From Chitinibacter sp. SCUT-21 (GTDB taxonomy: Bacteria; Pseudomonadota; Gammaproteobacteria; Burkholderiales; Chitinibacteraceae): a stretch of DNA of 64,000 nucleotides. Below are positions 55,991 through 64,000 of the stretch, in pieces. Each line of letters opens with the position of its first letter. Position 1 is the stretch's first letter. Where the stretch lies: contig CP102611.1 of the NCBI GenBank assembly GCA_041874755.1, positions 2,418,001-2,482,000 of the forward strand, read 5' to 3'. A model generated the notes under the pieces. It was not told where the DNA came from, ran no database searches, and saw only the letters and a program-made list of their open reading frames with translations. A program made the position numbers and the translations under genes.

Positions 55991-56488
55991 TTGAAAAAAG
56001 CGCACTCACAATCCGGTTTCACCCTGCTCGAAATTCTGGTCGTTACCGCGATCATTTTGATCGCGACGAGCATGGTCGCGTTTCAATTTAATCGCGGCAG
56101 CGGCGTGCCGGAGGCGGGTGAGCGGCTGGTGTTGCAATTTGAAGCGGCGCGCGATGAGGCGGTGGCGAAAGGGCGGATGGTGGCGTGGAGTAGCGATGGC
56201 GCGGGCTATCAGTTTTGGTGGCAAAACGAGCGCCTTGAATGGGAGCCTATGCAGCATAACGACAGCTTGCGCAGTACACGTTTGGCCGATGGAGTGCGTA
56301 TTCGCGCTCAGCGCGTCAATCAGCAAGAACGCCCTTTGGGCGAGCGAGTGTTATTCCCCAGTGATGGTGTGATTGAGCCCTTTGTGATTGAAATCAGCGG
56401 CGGCGAGCAAACCCTGCTGCTGAGCGCCGATGTGATGGCGCGCTTTACGCTGGCCGATAGCGCCATCCACGCGACACATACGCCATGA
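55991..56488 (+). CDS. gspH: minor pseudopilin GspH
   Basis: GspH, a minor pseudopilin at the pseudopilus tip, 165 residues. The leader is MKKAHSQSG followed by FTLLEILVVTAIILIATSM. Start is a TTG at 55991, the only start codon close to the leader, so weak initiation is expected. The C-terminal half has the family FPSDGVIEPFVIEI strand pattern. It overlaps gspI by four bases. Separated from gspG by the palindrome-rich spacer. Confidence 0.87.
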   Translation: MKKAHSQSGFTLLEILVVTAIILIATSMVAFQFNRGSGVPEAGERLVLQFEAARDEAVAKGRMVAWSSDGAGYQFWWQNERLEWEPMQHNDSLRSTRLADGVRIRAQRVNQQERPLGERVLFPSDGVIEPFVIEISGGEQTLLLSADVMARFTLADSAIHATHTP

Positions 56489-56853
56489 AGACGCAGCGTG
56501 GTTTTACCTTGGTTGAAGTTTTGATCGCGCTGGCGGTGTTGGGGATTACCTTGGCGGCGGCGGCGCGGCTGGTGATCGGCAGTACCGATACCTTGATCGA
56601 TTATCGCACGCGCACCTTGGCGAGCTGGGTGGCGAGTAATTTGGTTAATCACAGCTTAGCGACGCGTGCTTTTCCTGAAACTGGCTCAACGCAGGGGCAA
56701 GTTGAGCAGGGCGGTGAGCAGTTTATTTACCGCATGAATGTCAGCCCCACACCCAATTACAGTTTTCGGCGTATCGAGCTCTCGGTGATGGCGGCCGAGC
56801 GGCCTGAGCATATTTTGTCTTTACAGGTGTTTTATGCCTCTAGGGCGGAGTAA
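56485..56853 (+). CDS. gspI: minor pseudopilin GspI
   Basis: GspI, 122 residues, the minor pseudopilin that nucleates the GspI-J-K tip complex. The leader MKTQRG is cut before FTLVEVLIALAVLGITLAAA. ASWVASNLVNH and the FYRMNVSP-like YRMNVSPTPNY strand are typical. The start overlaps the gspH stop (ATGA). Confidence 0.92.
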   Translation: MKTQRGFTLVEVLIALAVLGITLAAAARLVIGSTDTLIDYRTRTLASWVASNLVNHSLATRAFPETGSTQGQVEQGGEQFIYRMNVSPTPNYSFRRIELSVMAAERPEHILSLQVFYASRAE

Positions 56854-56857
56854 TGTG

Positions 56858-57451
56858 ATGCAGGCTAGATCTAATATGGCTTGTAGCGGTATACCCAATA
56901 AAGCTACGCAGCGTGGCTTTACCTTGCTTGAGCTGTTGGTTGCGCTGGCGATTTTCGCCATCATGAGCCTGATTACTTATCGCGGCGTGAGCATGCTGAT
57001 CGATACGCGCAGCGCGGTGGTGAGCGAAACGCAATATTGGCGAGAGCTGACTTTGGCTTTTGAGCGGCTTGAAAACGATTTAAGTCAATTGGCGCCACGC
57101 CCTTGGCGTGATCAGCAAGGCCAATGGCAAGCGCCGTTGCGCAGCACCGAGCAGGGCTTGGAATTTATCCGCTTTGACGCTAATCGCGCGCCGTTGCATG
57201 GGGTGTATGAGTGTAGCGAGCAAGCGTTGCGACTCAAACTTTACCCGCAAGCCGATTTAGCTTCGGGCGATCAAGCTGCGGTGCATGTGTTGCTCAAGCC
57301 CTTAAGCCAGTGCGAGTTTGCGTTTATGGATAAAAATAATCAATGGCAAAGCAGTTGGCGCGAGGCCGAAACCAGGCCACGTGCGATTCGGATTCGGCTC
57401 GCGATTGCGCAGCGGCAAGGCGTGTACGAACGGGTGTTTTTAATTCCATGA
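56858..57451 (+). CDS. gspJ: minor pseudopilin GspJ
   Basis: GspJ, about 197 residues. I prefer the ATG at 56858, with GGAG seven bases upstream and just after the gspI stop; an earlier ATG at 56834 would overlap gspI. A leader ending in QRG is cut before FTLLELLVALAIFAIMSLI. DLSQLAPRPWRDQQG and LEFIRFDANR match the family. With about 25 residues before the cleavage site, the leader is unusually long for a pseudopilin. The stop overlaps the gspK start as ATGA. Confidence 0.9.
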   Translation: MQARSNMACSGIPNKATQRGFTLLELLVALAIFAIMSLITYRGVSMLIDTRSAVVSETQYWRELTLAFERLENDLSQLAPRPWRDQQGQWQAPLRSTEQGLEFIRFDANRAPLHGVYECSEQALRLKLYPQADLASGDQAAVHVLLKPLSQCEFAFMDKNNQWQSSWREAETRPRAIRIRLAIAQRQGVYERVFLIP

Positions 57452-58344
57452 CGATGCCGCCAATTCAAGCTCACTCAGGTTCACGGCAGGCGGGCGTCGC
57501 GATTATTGCCGTGTTGATGGTCGCCGCCTTGGTTGCGTCCATTGGTGGGTTGCTGATGTTGCGTCAGCAGCGGGCTTTGCAGCAATTGGAGGTGCGTAAA
57601 GACAGCGCCGAAGCGCGTGCCGCCACATGGTCGGTTTTACAATTGGTTCGCCTCACTTTGCGTGACGACGCGCGCCTGGCCCAGCCCGACCATATGCTCA
57701 AACCGTGGGCGGTGCCGATTCCAGAAATTCAAATTGAAAACGGTGGTTTAAGCGGCCGGCTGATTGAGCTAAATGGCCGCTTTAATCTAAACCATGTGCT
57801 CAGCACTGACGGTAAAATCGACGCGCAGGGCTTGGCCGCGTATCGGCAATTGCTGGTCAATTTGGCGCTGCCCGCGCAATTGGCCGATGCGCTTGAGCGA
57901 TCTTGGCCCACGCAGGCGAAAAACACGCCGCTGCAAGCGGTGGTGGAAATTAACGAATTAGCCAAAATAGACGGGTATAATGCCGCCGTTCTGCAAAGGC
58001 TGGAGCCGCATTTAGTGGCGCTGCCGGTTAGCACACAAATCAATGTGAATTTTGTGTCGGCTGAGGTGCTGGCCGCGTGGATGCCAAAGCTTGGGGTATC
58101 TCGTGCTGAGCAAGTATTAGCAAGCCGTAGGGGTAAATACTTCGCCAGTGTCGATGAGTTTGCCGCTGTGGTGCCTGCTCAATTGCGCGGTGATATTCCG
58201 CAAGCGAAACTCACGGTAAAAAGCAGTTTCTTTTGGGCTGATATGGGCGCACGCTTTGGCTCTGTATTTTTGCAGCACCGCGCTTTGCTTGATCGCTCGA
58301 AAGCCGATATGCCCACGGTATTGTGGATGCGACGAATTTATTAA
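57448..58344 (+). CDS. gspK: minor pseudopilin GspK
   Basis: GspK, 298 residues, the largest pseudopilin, capping the tip. It starts at the ATG at 57448 that overlaps the gspJ stop. The leader ends in RQAG, before VAIIAVLMVAALVASIGGLL; as in other GspK proteins Glu5 of the mature chain is absent. LNGRFNLNHVL, VEINELAKIDG and VNFVSAEVLAAWMPKLGVS are family features of the alpha domain. Last gene of the T2SS cluster in this window. Confidence 0.92.
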   Translation: MTMPPIQAHSGSRQAGVAIIAVLMVAALVASIGGLLMLRQQRALQQLEVRKDSAEARAATWSVLQLVRLTLRDDARLAQPDHMLKPWAVPIPEIQIENGGLSGRLIELNGRFNLNHVLSTDGKIDAQGLAAYRQLLVNLALPAQLADALERSWPTQAKNTPLQAVVEINELAKIDGYNAAVLQRLEPHLVALPVSTQINVNFVSAEVLAAWMPKLGVSRAEQVLASRRGKYFASVDEFAAVVPAQLRGDIPQAKLTVKSSFFWADMGARFGSVFLQHRALLDRSKADMPTVLWMRRIY

Positions 58345-58415
58345 AAATACCCGTTGATGCGATCAGCTCACGGAAATATAAGGCCAATAGTTGGCTCAAT
58401 TACAGAGAGATGAAT

Positions 58416-59306
58416 ATGTTAAATAAAGCCATCACCTGTGCAGTTCTCAGCGCCGCGGCGATGACTGCGCAGGCCAGCGATACCACGATCAGCTACGCCA
58501 TCACGCCCGTGATGGTGCCCGAGTTTGATTTAAACAAGGGCGGCACAGCTGATGCCACGTGGATGATGGCGTCGATTGGCGTCAATAAACAGCTGGATGC
58601 GCAACGCAGCATCGGTGTTGATGTCTCGGCAATGCGCCAAGATTGGAATTTTAACCAGCCTGTTGCTTGGGGTAATGTGAATCCGCCGTGGGGCACTTTG
58701 CACCGCTGGACGATGAGCGTGCCGATGACTTACGCCAGCGCATCTGGCTGGCTGTACAACATCAGCCCGGGCGTTGAGCTATCGTCTGAAAGTGGCGCTG
58801 AAAATTCGGATAGCCTGAGCTATGGTGCTACGGCATTCGCGGCCAAGATGTTTTCGCCTAGTTTGCTACTGGGTTTGGGTTTGAGTGCTTGGACAGGGTT
58901 GGAAGAGGGAGAGCTTTTTCCATTTGTGGTCGTGAAATGGAAAATGACCGATAGCCTCACATTACAAAACCCATTCCACGCCGGCCCTGCCGGCCCTGCC
59001 GGCTTGGAAGTGAGCTGGCAAGCAACGCCAGCACTCGAAGTGGCTGCTGGCGGTACGATTCGTCAATTTACCAGCCGGTTGTCAAACACCAATGCCGTTG
59101 CCGCCAATGGTTTGCTGGAAAACAGCTCTACGCCCTTATTTGTGCGCGCAGCTTATACGATCAGCAAAGAAGTACGCTTTGATGTGTATGGTGGTGCGGC
59201 AATGGGTGGAGAGCTGACCATCAGCGATCAGCATAATCAACAGGTCAGCACGGAAAAATACGATGCAATGCCATTTTTGGCCTTGTCGTTGTCGGGCCGT
59301 TTCTAA
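58416..59306 (+). CDS. probable outer membrane beta-barrel protein (DUF6268-like)
   Basis: A 296-residue exported protein. The ATG at 58416 has GAGAG six bases upstream and gives the signal peptide MLNKAITCAVLSAAAM to AQA. The mature chain alternates polar and aromatic residues in strands and ends with FLALSLSGRF, a C-terminal Phe typical of outer membrane barrels. I tentatively compare it to the DUF6268 family. A short GPAGPAG repeat lies near the middle. No catalytic motif is seen. It follows gspK after about 70 bases on the same strand and is ended by a terminator. Confidence 0.68.
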   Translation: MLNKAITCAVLSAAAMTAQASDTTISYAITPVMVPEFDLNKGGTADATWMMASIGVNKQLDAQRSIGVDVSAMRQDWNFNQPVAWGNVNPPWGTLHRWTMSVPMTYASASGWLYNISPGVELSSESGAENSDSLSYGATAFAAKMFSPSLLLGLGLSAWTGLEEGELFPFVVVKWKMTDSLTLQNPFHAGPAGPAGLEVSWQATPALEVAAGGTIRQFTSRLSNTNAVAANGLLENSSTPLFVRAAYTISKEVRFDVYGGAAMGGELTISDQHNQQVSTEKYDAMPFLALSLSGRF

Positions 59307-59322
59307 GTCTGTCCGTTTGAAA

Positions 59323-59352
59323 AAAAAAGCCCGTTTTCATACGGGCTTTTTT
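59323..59352. terminator. bidirectional intrinsic terminator
   Basis: AAAAAAGCCCGT pairs with ACGGGCTTTTTT around TTTCAT, between the barrel gene and the convergent Asn-rich gene. Confidence 0.92.
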
Positions 59353-59372
59353 CTTTAAAGACTCGGTTGCGC

Positions 59373-59933
59373 TTAACGCGGGGCGTTGACCACGATGTAG
59401 TTTACCGTGCTGCCTGAATATTGGGGCTGATACCAGGTGCTGCCACACTGTTGGTAGGTAATGCCGTTGATATTCACGGGCACGCAATTGCTTGGCACTG
59501 AGTTGACAATCGAACCAATCACTGCGGCAGTACCAACGACTGCTGCGGTCGTTACAATGGCTTGACCTACATCCCAATCATCATCGTCATACCAACCGCC
59601 GCAACCATGGTGGCAACCGCCATTACCGTTCACATTGACGTTTACATTGCGATTGTTGTCGACATTGACATTGCGTTTGCTGTTATCGATGTTGACCTTG
59701 TTGTTGCCCTTATTCACTGTGTTGCCAGAGGCTACTTTATTGCCTTTTACCGCGCGATTATTGCTCACCTTTGGCGCCGACTTCATATTGGCTTTCGGCG
59801 CAGGGCGTGCCGCCGCAGCTTTGCCGCCGCCACCTCCCACGGCACGTGGGCCTGCTTGGACAACGGGTACACTCAAGGCAAGGGTTAACATGGCACAAAT
59901 TGGAAGCACGGTAGTACGTAAAATATTCTGCAT
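59373..59933 (-). CDS. secreted Asn-rich protein of unknown function
   Basis: A 186-residue exported protein from the ATG at 59933, behind GGGGA. The signal peptide ends near VVQA. A Gly/Ala/Pro/Lys-rich segment is followed by an Asn/Val repeat region (residues about 68-104, with NVNVDNNRNVNVN). Next come a Cys/Gly/Asp cluster (GGCHHGCGGWYDDDDW), a hydrophobic glycine-containing helix, and a compact end with INGITYQQCGSTWYQPQY. I have seen this ending in other uncharacterised exported proteins but cannot name a family. Ten bases downstream of the DUF2092 gene, so a two-gene unit is likely. Confidence 0.68.
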   Translation of the reverse strand: MQNILRTTVLPICAMLTLALSVPVVQAGPRAVGGGGGKAAAARPAPKANMKSAPKVSNNRAVKGNKVASGNTVNKGNNKVNIDNSKRNVNVDNNRNVNVNVNGNGGCHHGCGGWYDDDDWDVGQAIVTTAAVVGTAAVIGSIVNSVPSNCVPVNINGITYQQCGSTWYQPQYSGSTVNYIVVNAPR

Positions 59934-59948
59934 GATCAATTCCCCGGA

Positions 59949-60722
59949 TTATTGAGCAGCACGTTCGCTGAATTTGATTGCCGTTGCATTGGCGGGAGCT
60001 TTAAACGTGAAATGTGTCGCGGCAAATTTCGGCGCAGTGTTCCAGTCTAAAATTTCAACGTGTTGTGGCATCGCTGCATCAGCTGTGTTGGTGATGGCAA
60101 CTTTGCGGGGCAGCAATCGCTCGGTGCTTTCAATCCAGATTTGCCAATCGACGCTGCCTTGGCGGAAGGCATAGTGATCACACAATACTTCGCCGACGAA
60201 ATCGCGTCCCACATAAATGGCTGAGTCAAATTGGACGTTGTCAGCTTCTGGGGTGCCCCAGATAAACAAATCTTTTAAAGGCACGGCTAAGCCATATTTG
60301 CTCTCAACCGTATCGAGCATTTCGCGCACGCTGCCGGTGTAATCTACGGTGCTGTAATACCCTTTTTTCGGGCTGTAAAGTGTTGCTTGTTTGCCATCAA
60401 AATAAAAATCGACGGCTTTATTCGCGGTTTCAACGCTAGCGTTAAATTGATTTGGGGCGACGTATTCAATGAGGGTGGAGCCACCAATTTGGATTTTTTG
60501 TCCGTTGGTTAACACTTTTTCATGTGTTGCTTGCGTTGTGATTTCAAATGCCTTTAACTCTCGTAATGCCGCGCCCATCCGTTTTAGTGCGGTGATCGGG
60601 CGATAATCAATATTGACTTGCTCAACCACCACCGTCGCTTCGGTGGCATGGCTCAATGGCGATAGTGTGGCGAGGCCAATTAGGCAGCTGCCGAGTAAGG
60701 TTCGATACATGTGAGGATGCAT
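59949..60722 (-). CDS. DUF2092 domain-containing exported protein
   Basis: A 257-residue protein with a signal peptide (cleavage near SHA, residue 26) and a DUF2092 domain. Features are ALKRMGAALRELKAFEI near the start, VDFYFDGKQATLYSPKKGYYSTVD, and LCDHYAFRQGSVDWQIWIES. The fold resembles LolA/LolB-like lipoprotein carriers, so a periplasmic lipid- or lipoprotein-related role is possible but not established. GGAG lies seven bases before the ATG. Followed closely by the Asn-rich secreted protein gene. Confidence 0.83.
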   Translation of the reverse strand: MHPHMYRTLLGSCLIGLATLSPLSHATEATVVVEQVNIDYRPITALKRMGAALRELKAFEITTQATHEKVLTNGQKIQIGGSTLIEYVAPNQFNASVETANKAVDFYFDGKQATLYSPKKGYYSTVDYTGSVREMLDTVESKYGLAVPLKDLFIWGTPEADNVQFDSAIYVGRDFVGEVLCDHYAFRQGSVDWQIWIESTERLLPRKVAITNTADAAMPQHVEILDWNTAPKFAATHFTFKAPANATAIKFSERAAQ

Positions 60723-60907
60723 TGCTCAACTCCTTGGGTGCGATGAAAAGTGAGTTTGAAACCTGATGTGCTTGCAGCACGCTGTAGTGAATTACTCATT
60801 GTTTTTATAAGTAAATGTAATTATGCGTCAATAATTTTTTATTTGGCACTGTTTTTGTGTAAGTTTAATCAAAGAATGGGTATTTTTGCGAGGGCAACAA
60901 GGTGGCG

Positions 60908-61405
60908 ATGAATGTATTAGTAGTTTCCGTTTTAGGGAAAGATAAGCCGGGCTTAGTTGAGCAGTTGGCCGCTTTGATTTCAGCGCAAGGTGGCAATTGG
61001 CTCGAATCATCTTTTTCCCGCTTGGCTGGGCAATTTGCGGGCATTGTTAAAGTCGCAGTCGAAAAAGACGGTGCGGCTTTATTGGCGGCTTTGCAGGCGG
61101 TGCCTGATTTAGACGTGCGTGGTGTACTCGATCAAGACCAAGTCGCACAATCGCAACAATTGTTTGGCTTGCATCTGGTTGGGCACGACCGAATTGGAAT
61201 TGTGAAAGACGTCGCGTCGATTTTGGCGCGCTATCAAGTAAACGTCGAAAAATTGACCACTTGGCTAGAGAGCGCTCCGATGTCGGGTGACACGATGTTT
61301 CATGCCAATGCTGATTTATCAGCGCCTGCCCAGCTGGATTTGGCGACTGTTCGCATCGCGCTTGAAGCTATTGCCGATGATTTGATGGTTGAATGGATCG
61401 CTTAA
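60908..61405 (+). CDS. GcvR-like protein with two ACT domains
   Basis: A 165-residue protein with tandem ACT domains: one opening with VSVLGKDKPGLVEQLAALI, the second with LHLVGHDRIGIVKDVASILA. This layout matches GcvR, which in E. coli holds back the glycine cleavage activator GcvA. Glycine binding is expected by family but not proven here, and no gcv genes are in the window. I prefer the ATG at 60908, with AGGTGG upstream; a GTG at 60902 is in frame. Its stop is directly followed by the start of the next gene. Confidence 0.83.
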   Translation: MNVLVVSVLGKDKPGLVEQLAALISAQGGNWLESSFSRLAGQFAGIVKVAVEKDGAALLAALQAVPDLDVRGVLDQDQVAQSQQLFGLHLVGHDRIGIVKDVASILARYQVNVEKLTTWLESAPMSGDTMFHANADLSAPAQLDLATVRIALEAIADDLMVEWIA

Positions 61406-62371
61406 ATGCGCCGCCATGCCTTGCTTGCCACGCTGCTTTCGTTGCCAATTTCACAGGTAATGGCCTTGCCCTTGGTCACAGTGGTGGAGAGCTACCATCC
61501 AGAGAATGCATGGGACAAGGCATATTTGCAGGGCATTAAAAGCAAGCTTGATGGGGTGGCTGAGCTGCAATTTATCGCACTTGATACCAAGCGCTTGCCA
61601 ACCGATGAGCATTTGCAGCAGGCGGCTTTGGCGCTGGAGCAAATTCAGCGGCAACCGCCAGCCGTGGCTATCTTGGGCGACGATGCCGCGCTGGCCTTGC
61701 TTGGGCCCAAACTCTCGCGCATGAATATCCCCAGTATTTTTTTGGGGATTAACGCCAACCCTGAGCGCTATTTTGACGGTGCAAAGTTGCCAAGTAATGT
61801 CAGCGGCGTACTCGAGCGGCCGCAATATAAAAGCAGTTTTGCGCTGATTCGCGAATTGATTCCTACTGCGCGGCGCATTTTGGTGCTGCTTGATCAGGAT
61901 CGCTCTGCTGCAATTTTGCACGATGATATCGTGCAGTTGAAAGATGCGCATGTCGATGTGTTGATGGTAGCGAGCATTGATGAGTGGAAAAAAAGCATTC
62001 ATCAAGCTGCAGGCAAATATGATGCAGTGCTCGTTGGGACTTACCAAGCCTTGGTTGACGAAAAAACGCAACAAAATATCGAAGCGGATGTCGTCATGAA
62101 ATGGACGAACACCAATAGCAAAGTGCCCTTATTTGGTTTTTGGGATTTCCAAGTGGGGCGCGATGCCACCGTGGGCGGAGCGGTGATTGCCGGTTTTGAG
62201 CAAGGCGAGGTCGCAGGGAAAATGACCAAGTCGCAATTGCAATTGCCCAAGCAAAGCCAAGCCATCAAGCAAGGCAGCACGGCTCGTTTGATGTTGAGCC
62301 GCACTTTGGTTGAGCGCTGGAAATTAAGCATCCCCAGCGCGATGCAGAACCGAATTAGCTGGCTGCCTTAA
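61406..62371 (+). CDS. orphan periplasmic binding protein (ABC_sub_bind type)
   Basis: A 321-residue exported protein with a signal peptide (MRRHALLATLLSLP to MA). It has the two-lobed type 1 binding fold: VTVVESYHPENAWDKAYLQGI, then AILGDDAALALLGPKL, NIPSIFLGINANPERY, and later DAVLVGTYQALVDEK and VPLFGFWDFQVGRDATVGGAVIAG. It resembles COG2984-type substrate-binding proteins. No permease or ATPase gene is adjacent; it directly abuts the GcvR-like gene. It may serve a distant transporter or act as a sensor module. Its ligand is unknown. Confidence 0.78.
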   Translation: MRRHALLATLLSLPISQVMALPLVTVVESYHPENAWDKAYLQGIKSKLDGVAELQFIALDTKRLPTDEHLQQAALALEQIQRQPPAVAILGDDAALALLGPKLSRMNIPSIFLGINANPERYFDGAKLPSNVSGVLERPQYKSSFALIRELIPTARRILVLLDQDRSAAILHDDIVQLKDAHVDVLMVASIDEWKKSIHQAAGKYDAVLVGTYQALVDEKTQQNIEADVVMKWTNTNSKVPLFGFWDFQVGRDATVGGAVIAGFEQGEVAGKMTKSQLQLPKQSQAIKQGSTARLMLSRTLVERWKLSIPSAMQNRISWLP

Positions 62372-62381
62372 GTAGCAAGGC

Positions 62382-63548
62382 TTATAGCTCGCCCGAGCGA
62401 TCTTGCCCACGCAAGCCTGGCGCGGTTGCGCCTTCCAATCCGCGCGAGAAGGCGATGACTTTAAATAATTCGCCCATCTCTGCCTGACCTAATAATTTTT
62501 GCAGCGCCGCTGCGGTGCGTAAGTATTCAACCGATTTGCTATCGAGTTGCGCCGCGCGATCCAAAATGCCGCAATCAATTAAATAGCTGGCCTGAGAGGT
62601 ATAGCCGTCTAGCGCAAGGCCGGATTGCTCTGCGGCGCTATACATCGCAGAAAAATCCACGTGGCACGTTAAATCGGTCAGGCCCGGAAAGTGGAACATA
62701 TCGTGCACCGTGTGGTGGCGATAATGGCCGATCAGCGTGCCCATGCTGCGCTCGGGATGATAAAACTCGCCGGCTGGAAAACCGTAATCAAGCATTAAAA
62801 TCATGCCGCGTTTGAGGCTATTGGATAGCGCCTTGATAAAGCCTTGCGCTTCGATCTGGATTTCGCTGGTGTAGCCCGGAATCTGCGGCCACGTGGCGCA
62901 AGTGGCCAAAATCGCCGCGTCTTTGCTTGGATCAAGCTGGCGGCTTTCCCATGCGAAACCGTCGTCGTTCGCGACAATGCCGCGCCGTTGCCATTCGCCA
63001 TCGTGAAGCTGTACGACTTCACACGGCATCGCGTCGAGCACTTCATTGCCAACGATGACGCCGGTAAACTCGCTCGGTAGCGAGTCTAGCCACACCGCGC
63101 GATCGGCCAAATGCGGCACCAAGGTTTGCAGCGTTTGCAATTGGCGCTCGCGCAATTCGCCCGATAATTCCAAAATGCCGTATTGCGCCGGCAATTGTTC
63201 CAATCGCTCAAGTTCAGCCAGAATTTGCGCCGCCAGTTGCCCCGTTCCCGCGCCGACTTCGATGACATTGCCGCCACTTTCGGCGAGCACATGTGCAATC
63301 GTCGTCGCGACGCAGCCGCCAAATAGCGGTGACAAGCCCGGCGCGGTAATAAAATCGCCTGCCGTACCAAACTTAGCCGCGCCGCCGCTGTAATAACCTA
63401 AACCGGGCGTGTAGAGCGCGAGTCGCATATAATCGACAAACGGCAGCCAGCCGCCGTTCGCGGCGATTTGCGCGCGAATGTGTTGGCACAGTTGCTCGCT
63501 GGCGGCGAGTGCTTCGGGGCTTGGGGTAGGCAGTTGCGCTTGAGTCAT
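62382..63548 (-). CDS. SAM-dependent methyltransferase, MidA/NDUFAF7 family
   Basis: A 388-residue class I methyltransferase of the COG1565/MidA family. It has the FVDYMRLALYTPGLGYYSGG opening, the family TAGDFITAPGLSPLFGG, the SAM-binding VIEVGAGTGQLAAQIL (about 95-110), and GNEVLDAMPCEV. The later MLDYGFPAGEFYHPER stretch is typical. The mitochondrial homologue NDUFAF7 dimethylates an arginine of a complex I subunit; the bacterial substrate is unproven. Convergent with the binding-protein gene, 10 bases apart, and divergent from the pteridine reductase gene. Confidence 0.9.
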   Translation of the reverse strand: MTQAQLPTPSPEALAASEQLCQHIRAQIAANGGWLPFVDYMRLALYTPGLGYYSGGAAKFGTAGDFITAPGLSPLFGGCVATTIAHVLAESGGNVIEVGAGTGQLAAQILAELERLEQLPAQYGILELSGELRERQLQTLQTLVPHLADRAVWLDSLPSEFTGVIVGNEVLDAMPCEVVQLHDGEWQRRGIVANDDGFAWESRQLDPSKDAAILATCATWPQIPGYTSEIQIEAQGFIKALSNSLKRGMILMLDYGFPAGEFYHPERSMGTLIGHYRHHTVHDMFHFPGLTDLTCHVDFSAMYSAAEQSGLALDGYTSQASYLIDCGILDRAAQLDSKSVEYLRTAAALQKLLGQAEMGELFKVIAFSRGLEGATAPGLRGQDRSGEL

Positions 63549-63616
63549 GGTGCGGGCAAGTCAAATTCAAACAAAACGCTATTGTATTGGGTTTTCATCG
63601 GTGAGATTGCGAAGTG

Positions 63617-64000
63617 ATGAATAAAGTCGTTCTGATTACCGGCGGTGCCAAGCGCGTTGGCGCGGGTATTGCGCGCTATTTGCACGCGCGCGGCTGGCGC
63701 GTGTTGCTGCACTATCGTGCATCCAGCGCCGAGGCGCAGGCTTTGGCCGATGAACTCAATGCGCTGCGCGCCGATTCAGTGGCTATTTATCAGCTCGATT
63801 TGCTGCAGATTGAACGCTTGCCCGAGCTCGTTGCCGCCGCCATCGCGCAATTTGGCCGCCTTGATGCGGTGATCAATAATGCGTCGTCTTTTTTCCCGAC
63901 GCCGATTGGCGAGTTTAGCGAGGCGGCGTGGACCGATTTGCTTGGCTCAAACCTGAAAGCGCCGCTGTTTTTAGCACAAGCCGCGTGCGATGAGTTAAAG
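63617..64000 (+). CDS. pteridine reductase / SDR family, 3' end cut by window
   Basis: The first 128 codons of a short-chain dehydrogenase/reductase, truncated by the window edge. The N-terminal NADPH loop is TGGAKRVGAGIARYL, with an arginine that favours NADPH. HYRASSAEAQ, QLDLLQ and INNASSFFPTPIG follow. The SSFFPTPIG pattern and the short DxxQ spacing are typical of bacterial pteridine reductases (FolM/PTR1-like), which reduce dihydropterins. The catalytic Tyr-x-x-x-Lys is beyond the window. Divergent from the methyltransferase gene. Confidence 0.85.
   Translation, partial: MNKVVLITGGAKRVGAGIARYLHARGWRVLLHYRASSAEAQALADELNALRADSVAIYQLDLLQIERLPELVAAAIAQFGRLDAVINNASSFFPTPIGEFSEAAWTDLLGSNLKAPLFLAQAACDELK

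Noticed and set aside
63617..64000. Linking the pteridine reductase start to the rstAB locus because folM neighbours rstA in E. coli
   Set aside because: It lies 26 kb away in this window, so the resemblance is not positional evidence.

Overview
The window looks like a chromosomal segment of a betaproteobacterium of the order Neisseriales, plausibly near Chitinibacteraceae. That placement is an inference. It rests on the rpmH-rnpA-yidD-yidC-mnmE / dnaA-dnaN-gyrB core block, a complete purE/purK/purC purine set, a type II secretion (T2SS) cluster and a secreted protein with a chitin-binding module. No rRNA, tRNA, CRISPR array, insertion sequence or prophage was seen.

Layout. 0-6.5 kb: an unknown protein, an M14 carboxypeptidase, a secreted propeller-like protein, a hemerythrin protein, a chagasin-type inhibitor, a dienelactone hydrolase, purC and an acetyltransferase. 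6.5-8.7 kb: purE, a small membrane protein and purK, translationally chained, followed by a structured non-coding stretch. 8.8-12.5 kb: a candidate small RNA or leader, a periplasmic solute-binding protein and a hybrid histidine kinase. 12.5-17.2 kb: an archaic (Csu-type, spore-coat-U) chaperone-usher pilus operon. 17.3-26.5 kb: the replication and ribosome core block with a DnaA box in front of dnaA. 26.8-34.9 kb: a chitin-binding secreted protein, an OmpA-like lipoprotein, a NIPSNAP protein, a PEP mutase-like protein with Ada, two small charged exported proteins, a Crp/Fnr regulator, a nucleotidyltransferase-like protein and a HugZ-like protein.

34.9-38.7 kb is the most interesting locus. 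It holds the two-component pair rstA-rstB, then a periplasmic Lys/Ala/Ser/Gln repeat protein resembling the acid-shock protein Asr, then a secreted trypsin-like protease of YdgD size. A near-consensus RstA box lies just in front of the Asr-like gene. In E. coli, asr is an RstA target and sits beside ydgD, so this appears to be a compact acid-stress module in a betaproteobacterium.

38.8-44.2 kb carries proA, a chorismate mutase, nadD and rsfS, then cysD and cysN. 44.5-58.3 kb is a T2SS cluster split into gspLMN, a divergent gspCDE, and gspF plus gspGHIJK. It is interrupted by a lipoprotein gene, an acetyltransferase gene and a palindrome-rich spacer. 58.4-64 kb has an outer-membrane-like protein, an Asn-rich secreted protein, a DUF2092 protein, a GcvR-like ACT protein, an orphan binding protein, a MidA-type methyltransferase and the start of a pteridine reductase gene cut by the window edge.

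Several operons (rstA-rstB, cysD-cysN, gspG-gspH) are split by palindromic intergenic repeats. One roughly 100-bp, three-hairpin element is present twice in opposite orientations.
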